A DNA stretch of 64,000 nt. Source: Dyella dinghuensis (lineage in GTDB: Bacteria; Pseudomonadota; Gammaproteobacteria; Xanthomonadales; Rhodanobacteraceae). Positions 20,404 through 29,284 of the stretch are shown in pieces; position 1 is the stretch's first letter; every line of letters begins with the position of its first letter. A model generated the notes under the pieces. That model saw only the letters and a list, made by a program, of their open reading frames with translations, ran no database searches and was not told the DNA's origin. The position numbers and the translations under genes are program-made. The stretch is from positions 373,214 through 437,213 of the forward strand of contig NZ_RYZR01000002.1 of the NCBI RefSeq assembly GCF_003977615.1, read 5' to 3'.

Positions 20404-21609
20404 TCAGAGGGCTTCGAAAATACCCGCCGCGCCCATACCGGTGCCGATGCACATCGTCACCATGCCGTACTTCTGCTTGCGGCGGCGCATACCGTGCAGC
20501 AGCGTGGCAACGCGAATCGCACCCGTCGCACCGAGCGGATGACCCAGCGCAATCGCGCCACCGAGCGGGTTGACCTTTGACTTGTCCAGGCCGAGGTCGC
20601 CGATGACCGCGAGCGCCTGCGCAGCGAACGCTTCGTTGAGTTCGATCCAGTCGAGCTGATCCTGCTTGATGCCGGACTGCTTGAGTACCTTCGGAATCGC
20701 TTCCTTCGGACCGATACCCATGATGTCCGGACGTACACCGGCGACGGAGTAACCGACAAAGCGTGCGAGCGGCTGCAGGTTGTATTCCCTTACCGCCTGT
20801 TCGCTGGCGAGCAGCACCGCACCGGCGCCGTCCGACGTTTGCGACGAGTTACCTGCCGTCACCGTGCCGCCGAACTGGCCGTTGCGGAAGACCGTCTTCA
20901 GCTTCGACAGCACTTCCATCGTGGTGCCCGCGCGCGGACCTTCATCGATGCTGATCGTACGGCTGTCGGTCTTGATACCGCGCGATGCGAGATCCGGGTA
21001 GTGATCATCTAGCTGGAACGGTGTGATTTCTTCCTTGAATTCACCGGCTGCGATGGCGGCAAGCGCACGGCGGTGACTTTCCACCGAGAACTCGTCCTGC
21101 TGTTCGCGCGAGACTTTCCATTGCTTAGCGACGTTCTCGGCCGTGATGCCCATGCCATAAGCGATGCCGATGTGTTCGTTGTCGAAGATCGCCGGATTCA
21201 TCGCGATCTTGTTGCCCATCATCGGCACCATGCTCATGCTTTCGGTACCGCCAGCAATCATGATGTCGGCTTCGCCCAGGCGAATGCGGTCGGCGGCCAT
21301 CGCGACAGCCTGCAGACCGGACGAGCAGAAGCGGTTGATGGTGACGCCCGGCACGGTGTCCGGCAGGTCGGCCAGCAGCAGGCCGATGCGCGCTACGTTC
21401 ATGCCTTGCTCGGCTTCAGGCATCGCACAGCCGATGATCACGTCGCCGATGCGACGCGGATCGATGCCCGGCGCCTGCGCCATCACGGCGCGGATCACGT
21501 GAGCGAGCATGTCGTCAGGACGGGTGTTGCGGAATACGCCGCGCGGCGCCTTGCCGACCGGGGTGCGGGTGGCGGCGACGATGTAGGCGTCTTGCACTTG
21601 CTTGGTCAT
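20404..21609 (-). CDS. fadA: acetyl-CoA C-acyltransferase (3-ketoacyl-CoA thiolase)
   Basis: Last step of fatty-acid beta-oxidation: cleaves 3-ketoacyl-CoA with CoA to acetyl-CoA and a shortened acyl-CoA. At 401 residues it has normal thiolase length. The nucleophilic cysteine is C95 in INRFCSSGLQ; the C-terminal catalytic residues are H357 in ALGHPLGATGAIR and C387 in MCIGTGMGAAG. It is the promoter-distal gene of a leftward operon after the FadN-type enzyme, 159 bp away across a REP-like repeat, and is followed by a strong terminator. Symbol by function and partner; thiolase subfamilies are hard to separate by eye. Confidence 0.92.
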   Translation of the reverse strand: MTKQVQDAYIVAATRTPVGKAPRGVFRNTRPDDMLAHVIRAVMAQAPGIDPRRIGDVIIGCAMPEAEQGMNVARIGLLLADLPDTVPGVTINRFCSSGLQAVAMAADRIRLGEADIMIAGGTESMSMVPMMGNKIAMNPAIFDNEHIGIAYGMGITAENVAKQWKVSREQQDEFSVESHRRALAAIAAGEFKEEITPFQLDDHYPDLASRGIKTDSRTISIDEGPRAGTTMEVLSKLKTVFRNGQFGGTVTAGNSSQTSDGAGAVLLASEQAVREYNLQPLARFVGYSVAGVRPDIMGIGPKEAIPKVLKQSGIKQDQLDWIELNEAFAAQALAVIGDLGLDKSKVNPLGGAIALGHPLGATGAIRVATLLHGMRRRKQKYGMVTMCIGTGMGAAGIFEAL

Positions 21610-21663
21610 GGTCTTTACTCCGTGGCGTCGCGCACCTTGCAGCGACGCGCTTTGGTTTTTTGT

Positions 21664-21764
21664 TCGTCATCCCAGTGAGGTGCTTCATAACAGCGAAGCT
21701 GGTCAAGCTGGGCTAACTGATGCGTGCGAAAGTCGCTGGACCCCAGCTTGCGCTGGGGTGACGA
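21664..21764. repeat. degenerate inverted REP-like pair between fadN-like gene and thiolase
   Basis: The ends TCGTCATCCCAG (21664-21675) and CTGGGGTGACGA (21753-21764) are inverted copies with one mismatch. The right unit holds a perfect 8-bp hairpin ACCCCAGC/GCTGGGGT (21740-21759); the left partner has decayed. The outer bases resemble the unit at 10711 and 36361 (TCGTCATTCC), so it may be a related REP type. Confidence 0.65.
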
Positions 21765-21768
21765 GTGT

Positions 21769-24156
21769 TTAGTTCCTCAGCGGTTTGCCGGTGGTCATCG
21801 TGTGAGCGATGCGCGCCTGCGTCTTCTCGGTTTGGGCGAGTTCGACGAAGTGCTTGCGCTCCAGATCGAGCAACCATTCTTCATCGACCAGCGATCCGCG
21901 TTCGATCACGCCGCCGCACAGCGTGTCGGCGATTCGCGTTGCGATCTCGACATCGTGCTCGGAGGCGAAATAACCGGCCTGCAAGTTGGCAAGCGATGCC
22001 CTGAACGTGGCCGTGCCCACATCGCCAGCCACCGGAATGTTGCGAGCGTAGAGCGGTGCGCGCCAGCCGCTTTCGGCGAGTGAGATGGCCACTTGCTTGG
22101 CGACGTAGAGCAATTCGTAGGCGTTGAACACCACGACGTCGCTGTCGCGCAAAATGCCTGATTGCTTGGCTTCGAGCGCGCTGCCCGAGACCTTCGCCAT
22201 CGCGACGGTTTCGAAGATTTTCTTCAGCGCTTCGAACGGATCGGTTGGGTTGCTTTGCGCCGCGCGGACCGCGAGTTCATGCAAACCGCCGCCGGCCGGC
22301 AGCAGGCCAACGCCGGCTTCGACCAGCCCGATGTAGCTCTCCAGCGCAGCAACCGTACGTGCCGAGTGCATCTGGAATTCGCAGCCGCCGCCGAGCGCGA
22401 GACCGCGCACCGCCGACACCACCGGCACCAGCGAATGCTTGATACGCATGCTGGTGCGCTGGAAGTTCTCGACCATCTTGCGGAAGTCGTCGATCTTGCC
22501 AGCCTGCAGCAGACCCAGCGCACCCTTTAGATCGGCGCCAGCAGAGAAGGGCTCGCCGGTTTGCCAGATCACCACCGCCTTGAGCTGCTCTTCGGCGATG
22601 CCGATCGCATGCTGGATACCATCGAGCACGAAATCGTTGACGGTGTTCATCTTCGTCTTGAACGAGATGATGCCGACGCCGTCGTCACCAAGCGTCCAGA
22701 GGCGAACGCCGTCGTTTTCCCAAACGGTCGTGCCTTGATCGAACTTCTCGCCAAGGATCGGATCGGGGAACAGCTGACGCTTATAGACCGGGTGCTGCGA
22801 GCGCGGCTTGTCGGTGTTGGATGCCGCCGAATAGGAGCCGCTCTTGCCGTGCACGCCGGTGCGACCGTCAGTCACCCACTTCGGCAGCGGTGCCTTGCTC
22901 ATGGTCTTGCCGGCGTCGATGTCTTCCTGAATCCACGTCGCCACCTGCTGCCAGCCGGCGGCCTGCCAGGTTTCGAACGGGCCGAGCTTCCAGCCGTAAC
23001 CCCAGCGAATGGCGAAGTCGACGTCGCGCGCGGTGTCGGCGATATCGGCCAGGTGATAGGCGGTGTAATGGAACAGGTCGCGGAACGTAGCCCACAGGAA
23101 TTGCGCCTGCGGATCGTTCGATGCGCGCAGCTTGCCGAACTTCTCGGCCGGATCCTTGATGGCAAGAATGGCGACGACGTCATCCGACGCTTTTTGCTCG
23201 GAAGCACGATAGTCGCGCTTGGCGACATCCAGCACGACGATGTCTTTGCCGGCCTTCTTGTAGAAACCGGCACCGGTCTTCTGACCCAGTGCGCCTTGTT
23301 CGATCAAGCCGCTTAACCATGCCGGCGCCTTGAAGTAGTCGTGCCACGGATCATCGGGCAGCGTGTCGTTCATCGTCTTGATGACGTGCGCCATGGTGTC
23401 CAGGCCAACGACGTCGGCGGTGCGGTACGTTGCACTCTTCGGACGGCCGACGGCAGGGCCGGTCAGCGCATCGACGGTGTCGAAGCCAAGTTTGAACTGC
23501 TCGGTGTGATACATCGTCGCCAGCATCGAGAAGACGCCGATACGGTTGCCGATGAAGTTCGGTGTGTCCTTGGCGTAGACGACGCCCTTGCCGACGGTGG
23601 TCGTGAGGAATGCTTCCAGACCTTCCAGCACGTTCTTGTCGGTGAGCCTGGTCGGAATCAATTCGACCAAATGCATGTAGCGCGGCGGATTGAAGAAGTG
23701 CACACCGGTGAAGCGATGGCGCATGTCTTCCGGCAACGCTTCGGCCAGGCCGTTGATGGAAAGGCCCGAGGTGTTGCTCGCCAGGATCGCGGTCTTCGAA
23801 ACGTGCGGGGCGATCTTCTTATAGAGATCGAGCTTCCAGTCCATCCGTTCGGCAATCGCTTCGATCACCAGATCGACGTCCTTCAGGTGCTCGAGATCTT
23901 CTTCGTAGTTGGCCGGAATGATGGCGGCCGCACGCGTGCTGTCGGCCAGCGGAGCAGGCGAGAGCTTTTTCAGGTTTTCGATGGCCTTGATGGCGATACC
24001 GCTCTTCGGACCTTCCTTGGCAGGCAGGTCGAACAGGACGGTTTCGACGTTGGCATTGGTCAGGTGCGCGGCGATCTGCGCGCCCATGACACCGGCACCG
24101 AGCACCGCGGCCTTACGGATGCGCAGCGCTGGCTTCGATGAAGATGGAGCGGTCAT
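21769..24156 (-). CDS. fadN: FadN-type 3-hydroxyacyl-CoA dehydrogenase/enoyl-CoA hydratase
   Basis: Multifunctional beta-oxidation enzyme of 795 residues. The NAD-binding 3-hydroxyacyl-CoA dehydrogenase domain comes first (GxGxxG in AVLGAGVMGAQIAAHL, about 15-200; C-terminal dehydrogenase domains to about 400), and the enoyl-CoA hydratase/isomerase domain last (about 490-700; FSAGADLKG and AVRGLALGGGCEF). This order is the reverse of FadB/FadJ and matches Bacillus FadN. The start at 24156 (MTAPSSSKP) has GGAG 8 nt upstream; an open frame extends 36 codons further but is low-complexity and lacks a good site. It lies between the TetR regulator and the thiolase in a leftward operon. Confidence 0.9.
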   Translation of the reverse strand: MTAPSSSKPALRIRKAAVLGAGVMGAQIAAHLTNANVETVLFDLPAKEGPKSGIAIKAIENLKKLSPAPLADSTRAAAIIPANYEEDLEHLKDVDLVIEAIAERMDWKLDLYKKIAPHVSKTAILASNTSGLSINGLAEALPEDMRHRFTGVHFFNPPRYMHLVELIPTRLTDKNVLEGLEAFLTTTVGKGVVYAKDTPNFIGNRIGVFSMLATMYHTEQFKLGFDTVDALTGPAVGRPKSATYRTADVVGLDTMAHVIKTMNDTLPDDPWHDYFKAPAWLSGLIEQGALGQKTGAGFYKKAGKDIVVLDVAKRDYRASEQKASDDVVAILAIKDPAEKFGKLRASNDPQAQFLWATFRDLFHYTAYHLADIADTARDVDFAIRWGYGWKLGPFETWQAAGWQQVATWIQEDIDAGKTMSKAPLPKWVTDGRTGVHGKSGSYSAASNTDKPRSQHPVYKRQLFPDPILGEKFDQGTTVWENDGVRLWTLGDDGVGIISFKTKMNTVNDFVLDGIQHAIGIAEEQLKAVVIWQTGEPFSAGADLKGALGLLQAGKIDDFRKMVENFQRTSMRIKHSLVPVVSAVRGLALGGGCEFQMHSARTVAALESYIGLVEAGVGLLPAGGGLHELAVRAAQSNPTDPFEALKKIFETVAMAKVSGSALEAKQSGILRDSDVVVFNAYELLYVAKQVAISLAESGWRAPLYARNIPVAGDVGTATFRASLANLQAGYFASEHDVEIATRIADTLCGGVIERGSLVDEEWLLDLERKHFVELAQTEKTQARIAHTMTTGKPLRN

Positions 24157-24235
24157 TGGCTTCTCCGAGGGTACGAAAGCGAAAAACGAGGGAACGAAAC
24201 GGTTGGGGGTGGCCACGAGGGCCGGTGGTACGAAT

Positions 24236-24850
24236 TCAGGGGGCGCTGAGGCCTGCCGCGGCAAAACGGATCAGATGGGCCGCAGTCTGCTCGCGATGTG
24301 TGACTTCACTGACATCGCTTTTGCGCTGGATGATGCCGAAGCCGGACATGGCGTGGGTCAGGGCGCCCGTCACCAGGTCGATGCGCCAGTAAAGCTCTTC
24401 CTTGCTCAGATGCGGCAGCATCCGGGCGAATTCGGTGGTGAACTGGCGCATCACGTGGCCGTAGTTGTCCGACAGGAACTTGCGAAGAGAGTCGTCATGT
24501 TCGGCGAAGGCACGAGCCAATACGCGCATGAAAAGGCCGCCGCCGCCGTCGTGGGACAGGTCCAGGGCGGGGCGGATAAAGGCCCCCAGGACGTCTTCCA
24601 GTGTGGCGTCAGGCTGGCCGGAGATCAGTCTCAAGGCAGCCAGGCGGCGCGCATTGAGCTGGTCCAGGCGCCGTTTAAAGACCTCCTCGACGAGGTTGTC
24701 CTTGGAGCCAAAGTGGTAGTTCACCGCGGCCAGATTCACCCCTGCGGCGGCGGTCAGTTGCCTGAGGGACGCACCTTCAAAACCACGCTGGGCGAACAGT
24801 GCTTCGGCAGCGGTGAGAATGCGTTCCTTGGTGTTCGCTGAGCTATTCAC
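24236..24850 (-). CDS. PsrA-like TetR-family regulator of fatty-acid oxidation
   Basis: DNA-binding repressor of 204 residues. The TetR helix-turn-helix occupies about residues 8-55 (TLRQLTAAAGVNLAAVNYHFGSK in type), where AGVNLAAVNYHFGSK is as in Pseudomonas PsrA; the C-terminal ligand domain with LYWRIDLVTGALTHAMSG also resembles PsrA, which releases DNA on binding long-chain acyl ligands. It is first in the operon, 79 bp before the FadN-type gene, and is likely autoregulated through two palindromes at 24875-24930. Assignment as PsrA-like is by eye. Confidence 0.82.
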   Translation of the reverse strand: MNSSANTKERILTAAEALFAQRGFEGASLRQLTAAAGVNLAAVNYHFGSKDNLVEEVFKRRLDQLNARRLAALRLISGQPDATLEDVLGAFIRPALDLSHDGGGGLFMRVLARAFAEHDDSLRKFLSDNYGHVMRQFTTEFARMLPHLSKEELYWRIDLVTGALTHAMSGFGIIQRKSDVSEVTHREQTAAHLIRFAAAGLSAP

Positions 24851-24874
24851 GAGGGTGCGGCCTGTCGTGTGAAA

Positions 24875-24930
24875 TCAAACGATCGTTTGAGCATACGCGC
24901 GATGCCCGGGACCAGTCAAACGAACGTTTG
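24875..24930 (-). promoter_or_regulatory. pair of palindromic operators for the PsrA-like regulator
   Basis: Perfect palindrome TCAAACGATCGTTTGA (24875-24890) and CAAACGAACGTTTG (24917-24930) lie 25 and 67 bp upstream of the regulator start. Their centres are 41 bp apart, close to four helical turns. The CAAAC-N4-GTTTG form is the type reported for PsrA-family sites. They are in the divergent space shared with ndk, but closer to the regulator. Confidence 0.75.
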
Positions 24931-25081
24931 GAAGGGCGGCTTATCGGGGTTGCTTATGGGCTAGAATCTGTCAAACTTTCGTGAGCTAAATCCGCATTTC
25001 GTGACGCATTTAGTTCTAAATTCATCTGACTGAACCGTCAGACCGCCCTCTAAAAATAATCCGAATACCCGGAGCAGACGT

Positions 25082-25507
25082 ATGGCGCTGGAGCGCACCC
25101 TTTCCATCATCAAACCCGACGCTGTCGTCAAGAACGTTGTCGGTGAAATCTACGCTCGTTTCGAAAAAGCGGGCTTGAAGGTTGTTGCAGCAAAAATGAA
25201 GCATCTTTCGCGTAAAGAAGCGGAAGGCTTTTATGCCGTGCATCGCGAGCGTCCGTTCTTCAATGCGCTGGTCGAATTCATGATCTCCGGTCCGGTCATG
25301 ATCCAGGTGCTGCAGGGCGAGAACGCGATTCTCAAGAATCGCGAATTGATGGGCGCCACCAATCCGAAGGACGCGGCCAAGGGCACCATTCGTGCCGACT
25401 TCGCCGATTCCATCGATGCGAATGCCGTGCATGGTTCGGATGCTGCAGAAACCGCCGCTGTCGAAATCGCGTACTTCTTCGCAGCGACCGAAGTTTTCCC
25501 GCGTTGA
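25082..25507 (+). CDS. ndk: nucleoside diphosphate kinase
   Basis: Transfers the gamma phosphate of ATP to nucleoside diphosphates through a phosphohistidine. The 141 residues match the family length, the N-terminus is [12 protein letters not shown], and catalytic H117 lies in [13 protein letters not shown] stands about 7 nt before the ATG. It heads a rightward series ndk-rlmN-pilF-rodZ-yfgM-bamB-der that is conserved in many gammaproteobacteria. The 231-bp space before it holds the operators of the divergent regulator and presumably the ndk promoter; TAGAAT at 24962-24967 is a possible -10 but I see no good -35. Confidence 0.97.
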   Translation: MALERTLSIIKPDAVVKNVVGEIYARFEKAGLKVVAAKMKHLSRKEAEGFYAVHRERPFFNALVEFMISGPVMIQVLQGENAILKNRELMGATNPKDAAKGTIRADFADSIDANAVHGSDAAETAAVEIAYFFAATEVFPR

Positions 25508-25519
25508 GGTCGTGATGTC

Positions 25520-26638
25520 GTGAGCCAGGTGGAAAAAGTCAATCTGCTCGACTTCGATCGCCAAGGGCTGCGCGAATTTTTCGCGCAGCTCGGCGAGAAG
25601 CCTTATCGTGCCGAGCAGGTGATGAAGTGGATGTATCACCACCTGGAAGACAACTTCGAAAACATGACCGATGTGGGCAAGGCGCTGCGCGCCAAGCTCG
25701 AAGCTTCGTGCTACATCGGTCCGCCGAAGACGCTGTTCGACAAGGCTGCCGCAGACGGCACCCATAAATGGCTGCTCGGCATGGACGGCGGAAACGCCGT
25801 CGAAGCCGTTTATATCCCGGAGCCGACACGCGGCACGCTCTGCGTTTCCTCGCAAGTGGGTTGCGGTTTGAACTGCCAGTTCTGTTCGACCGCCACGCAG
25901 GGCTTCAACCGCAATCTGGCTACTTCCGAAATCATTGGCCAGATGTGGGTGGCGGCGAAGTATCTCGGCAACGTCACGCATCAGAACCGTCGTATCACCA
26001 ACGTGGTGATGATGGGCATGGGCGAGCCGCTGTTGAACTTCGACAACGTCGTGAAGGCGATGAGCCTGATGCGCGACGATCTTGGTTTCGGCCTTGCCTC
26101 CAAGCGCGTGACGCTGTCGACGGCGGGTCTGGTTCCGATGATCGACAAGTTGTCCGAAAGCATCGACGTCTCGCTCGCTGTCTCACTGCATGCCGCCAAC
26201 GATGAGCTACGCACGGAACTGGTGCCACTCAATAAGCGCTTTCCGCTTGCCGAACTTACGGCCGCTTGCCAGCGCTGGATCGCGCGCAAGCCGCGCACTT
26301 CGATCACGTTCGAATACACGTTGATGAAGGGCGTGAACGATCAACCCGAGCACGCGCGCCAGTTGATCAAGTTCATGCGTCGTCTGCCGACGTGCAAGGT
26401 CAATCTGATTCCGTTCAATCCGTTCCCTGGTACACGCTTCGAACGTTCCGATAAGGAAGTGATTCACGCGTTCCAGACACAACTGTTGAACGCAAACATT
26501 CTCACCATGCTGCGTCGTACGCGCGGTGACGACATCGACGCCGCTTGTGGTCAGCTCAAAGGGCAGGTGCTCGATCGCACTCGCCGTCAGGCCGAATTCC
26601 GTAAACGTTTGGAAGAGGATGCAGCGCATGCGGCATAA
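25520..26638 (+). CDS. rlmN: dual-specificity 23S rRNA/tRNA adenine C2-methyltransferase
   Basis: Radical SAM methyltransferase that makes 2-methyladenosine at A2503 of 23S rRNA and A37 of some tRNAs. 372 residues, as usual. The [4Fe-4S] ligands are C115, C119 and C122 in [12 protein letters not shown]. The GEPLLN motif is seen in [13 protein letters not shown]. The start is GTG at 25520, with GAGG 10 nt upstream and 12 bp after the ndk stop. Its 3' end overlaps the start of pilF by 11 bp, so the genes are tightly coupled. Confidence 0.96.
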   Translation: MSQVEKVNLLDFDRQGLREFFAQLGEKPYRAEQVMKWMYHHLEDNFENMTDVGKALRAKLEASCYIGPPKTLFDKAAADGTHKWLLGMDGGNAVEAVYIPEPTRGTLCVSSQVGCGLNCQFCSTATQGFNRNLATSEIIGQMWVAAKYLGNVTHQNRRITNVVMMGMGEPLLNFDNVVKAMSLMRDDLGFGLASKRVTLSTAGLVPMIDKLSESIDVSLAVSLHAANDELRTELVPLNKRFPLAELTAACQRWIARKPRTSITFEYTLMKGVNDQPEHARQLIKFMRRLPTCKVNLIPFNPFPGTRFERSDKEVIHAFQTQLLNANILTMLRRTRGDDIDAACGQLKGQVLDRTRRQAEFRKRLEEDAAHAA

Positions 26639-27428
26639 GGGGATGCTGGTCGGCTTGGGTGTGGCGATGTTGTTGGCGGGTTGCCATCGGCAGGGCGTCG
26701 TGAATCCCGTGCCGCCGCCTAGCGACCCCAAGTTGCCGCAGGAAACCAAGGCCGAAAAGGCCCAGGGCGCTGCGGATGTGCATACGCGCCTCGCGCAGCA
26801 CTACATCGATATCGGCAATCTGCAAGGCGCCCTCGAGAAAATAAAGATCGCCGTCACCGACGATCCGACCTATGTGCCGGCGCAGACGGTGATGGCGTAC
26901 ATCTACGAGCGCATCGACGATATGCCGAACGCGGAGATTCATTACCGCAGGGCCGTCGAGCTCAAACCCAATCAGGGCGACGTCAACAACAATCTGGGCC
27001 AGTTTCTGTGCAGAACGGGCAAGGTGCAGGAATCCTTGTCGTATTTCTCCAGGGCTGTTGCCGATCCTTTTTATCAGACGCCTGATGTTGCGCTCGTCAA
27101 TCAGGGTGTCTGTCAGCTGAAGTTGAACGATCGTGCGGGTGCCGAAGTCAGCCTTCGTCAGGCCATACAGCGCAATCCCAACAATGCCAATGCATTGCTG
27201 CAACTCACCGATGTGCTTTACCTCAATAATGACCTGTTCCACGCCAGCGCCTTCATGCAGCGCTTTGATTCGGTAGGCCAGCCGAGCGCCGATTCCTTGA
27301 AACTTGGTTATGACATTGAATCCCGTTTGGGCAATACGGAAGCAGCCCAGAATTACAGTAAACGGCTAATCAGTCAGTTCCCGGATTCGGAACAGGCACA
27401 AGCCCTCAATCAAACAACACGCCCATGA
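26628..27428 (+). CDS. pilF: type IV pilus biogenesis lipoprotein with TPR repeats
   Basis: Outer-membrane pilotin lipoprotein (PilF, called PilW in some species) that helps the PilQ secretin assemble. 266 residues from ATG 26628, which has AGAGG 9 nt upstream and overlaps the end of rlmN. The signal peptide ends in the lipobox LLAGC (lipidated C19). The mature protein is a run of TPR helices, for example [20 protein letters not shown]. The order rlmN-pilF-rodZ is typical of pilus-bearing gammaproteobacteria. pilU lies separately at 62541. Confidence 0.93.
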   Translation: MRHKGMLVGLGVAMLLAGCHRQGVVNPVPPPSDPKLPQETKAEKAQGAADVHTRLAQHYIDIGNLQGALEKIKIAVTDDPTYVPAQTVMAYIYERIDDMPNAEIHYRRAVELKPNQGDVNNNLGQFLCRTGKVQESLSYFSRAVADPFYQTPDVALVNQGVCQLKLNDRAGAEVSLRQAIQRNPNNANALLQLTDVLYLNNDLFHASAFMQRFDSVGQPSADSLKLGYDIESRLGNTEAAQNYSKRLISQFPDSEQAQALNQTTRP

Positions 27429-28480
27429 TTTCCGAGCCGTCCAATCCGGCAGGCCAGGAGGAGTCAACCTCCCCGGCACCTGCTACGACCGCAGTGAACA
27501 TGGAACACAACACTGCCGAATTCCGCTTCAACGAAGCACCTGGCTTTGGTTCGCGTCTGCGCGCTGTGCGTGAGGCGAAAGGCCTTGATCTGGAAACGTG
27601 CGGTCACGCGTTGCGCCTTCCGTTGCGCGTTCTCAAGCAGTTGGAGAACAGCGAGTTCACCGGCAACGATTACCAGGTTTATATCGGCGGTTATATCCGC
27701 AAATACGGCCGTTACCTCGACATCGACGATAGCGAAATTGAAGAAGCGGTCGCACGCCTCAAGCCTGAGGAGCCGCCGCTGGTGGCGACGGGCGGCATTT
27801 CGCATTCGCGTTACCTGCTTGATCGCTATGCGACAGCGGCGACCTATGTCGTGCTGACGTTGGTCATCGCCGTGCCCACGGTATGGCTTGGCATGCGTGG
27901 CACGCTGACGCACGACATGAGCCATCTGGCACCACTCGATGCGGCACCGGTTGCACAACAGGATGCGCCGGCACCGGTTGCTCCGGCTGCTTCGTCAAGC
28001 GCTGCAGCAAAGGTTGCAAGCAGTGCAACGCTCGCGCAGCAAACAACGTCCGTCGCACCCGCCACCGCGCCAGCACCGACGTCGTCTGCTGCCGCGCATA
28101 CTTCCGAGCAGCCGTTGCTGGCTTCGATGGTGCCGGTGCCGAACCTCGACAGCGATGCGAACGTTACGCCGCCGGATACCAATATCAATCCTGCGACGGT
28201 CGGCAGTGGCAGTCATAGTCTGACGCTCAACCTGTCCAACAGCAGCTGGGTGGAAGTGATCGGTAAAGACGGTTCGAAGATGGAATACGGTCTGCTGCCC
28301 GCGGGCACCGTGAAGACCTATCGCAGCGATCAACCGTTCGAAGTGCGTATTGGCAATGCCACCGGCGCACAGGTAAATCTCGACGGCCAGCCGATGACAC
28401 TGGACCCCTACCGCCACTCCAACGTAGCGCACTTCCGCGTCGATATTCAGGATGGCAAAGCGGCGCCGGCTGGCGCTTAA
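27425..28480 (+). CDS. rodZ: RodZ-like cytoskeletal/shape protein
   Basis: Bitopic membrane protein that links MreB filaments to the cell-wall elongation machinery. 351 residues: N-terminal Xre-like helix-turn-helix (about 38-115; RLRAVREAKGLDLETCGHAL), one transmembrane helix near residue 140-160 (ATYVVLTLVIAVPTVWLGM), an Ala/Pro/Ser/Thr-rich periplasmic linker, and a C-terminal beta domain (DUF4115; SWVEVIGKDGSKMEYGLLPA). It overlaps pilF by 4 bp (ATGA). In E. coli ispG and hisS follow; here a 153-bp hairpin-rich gap and yfgM follow instead. Confidence 0.92.
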   Translation: MISEPSNPAGQEESTSPAPATTAVNMEHNTAEFRFNEAPGFGSRLRAVREAKGLDLETCGHALRLPLRVLKQLENSEFTGNDYQVYIGGYIRKYGRYLDIDDSEIEEAVARLKPEEPPLVATGGISHSRYLLDRYATAATYVVLTLVIAVPTVWLGMRGTLTHDMSHLAPLDAAPVAQQDAPAPVAPAASSSAAAKVASSATLAQQTTSVAPATAPAPTSSAAAHTSEQPLLASMVPVPNLDSDANVTPPDTNINPATVGSGSHSLTLNLSNSSWVEVIGKDGSKMEYGLLPAGTVKTYRSDQPFEVRIGNATGAQVNLDGQPMTLDPYRHSNVAHFRVDIQDGKAAPAGA

Positions 28481-28633
28481 GGGCACGCCCGGCGCCCCTA
28501 GACCGATCCCTGATCGGTTATGCTTGCGCATTGCCCACCCGCAAAGTGGGCCATGCCGCCTGTTGCCGGATGATGGCGGCCGAAGAACACCCCAACTGGC
28601 GCCTGACGGCGTCTCTCGCGATACGGTGATTGC
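28481..28633. other. hairpin-rich intergenic region between rodZ and yfgM
   Basis: Three consecutive stems are visible: ACCGATC/GATCGGT (28502-28518, 3-nt loop), GCATTGCCCAC with GTGGGCCATGC (28528-28556, one mismatch), and GCCGCC/GGCGGC (28555-28580, overlapping the previous by 2 nt). No T-run follows any of them. This could be a terminator-attenuator array, a processing site or the remains of lost genes; no open frame here looks coding. Confidence 0.5.
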
Positions 28634-29284
28634 ATGGCATTTGATGCATACGACGACTACGAACAGAGCGAACGCGTACAAAAATGGCTACGGCAGAATG
28701 GCCTGTCGATCGTCGTGGGTATTGTCATTGGTTTGATCGGCATCTTCGGCTATCAGCAGTGGCGCAATCACCAGGCCTCCCATCAGGCCGCCGCATCGGG
28801 TCTCTATCAGCAGCTTCAGGCCGTTATTGATAACGGCAACACCGCTGCATCGGACGCTCTTGTTCAGCAGCTGATGAACGATTACGCCGAATCGCCGTAC
28901 GCCTTGTTCGCCGTCAGTGATCGTGCGCGCCGCCAGGTGGAAGCAAAAGATTACGATAAGGCACTCGATTCGCTCGCCTGGGCCGAACAGCATGCGTCCA
29001 GCCCGTCTTTGAAAGCGCTGGTGGAACTGCGTATGGCGCACGTGCAGTTCGCCAAGGGTGATGCAAAAGAAGCGTTGGCAGCGCTCGATCGCATGCCGCC
29101 GGACAGCTATACCATCGTGAGCCAGGAACTACGCGGCGATGTGCTGGTCAAGCTTGGAAGGCCAGACGATGCCCTCAAGGCGTATCAGGCCGCCGTCAAG
29201 GCGATGGGCCCGGAAGCGCAGCAGGGTAATGAAGTGCAAATGAAAATCGACGATCTGGCCACGGCCGGGAAGCAGGGTGCATGA
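28634..29284 (+). CDS. yfgM: YfgM-like tetratricopeptide protein (Sec translocon ancillary)
   Basis: Inner-membrane protein of 216 residues with a short cytoplasmic N-terminus, one transmembrane helix at about 24-41 (GLSIVVGIVIGLIGIFGYQQ) and a periplasmic TPR-like helical domain. E. coli YfgM associates with SecYEG and PpiD and helps hand secreted proteins to chaperones. The N-terminal motif DYEQSERVQKWLRQNG is typical of the family. Its stop overlaps the bamB start by 4 bp, as expected for the yfgM-bamB pair. Confidence 0.92.
   Translation: MAFDAYDDYEQSERVQKWLRQNGLSIVVGIVIGLIGIFGYQQWRNHQASHQAAASGLYQQLQAVIDNGNTAASDALVQQLMNDYAESPYALFAVSDRARRQVEAKDYDKALDSLAWAEQHASSPSLKALVELRMAHVQFAKGDAKEALAALDRMPPDSYTIVSQELRGDVLVKLGRPDDALKAYQAAVKAMGPEAQQGNEVQMKIDDLATAGKQGA

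Noticed and set aside
22561-24141. Plus-strand open frames of 251 and 266 codons opposite the FadN-type gene
   Set aside because: Antisense to a well-recognised multifunctional enzyme; no family resemblance.
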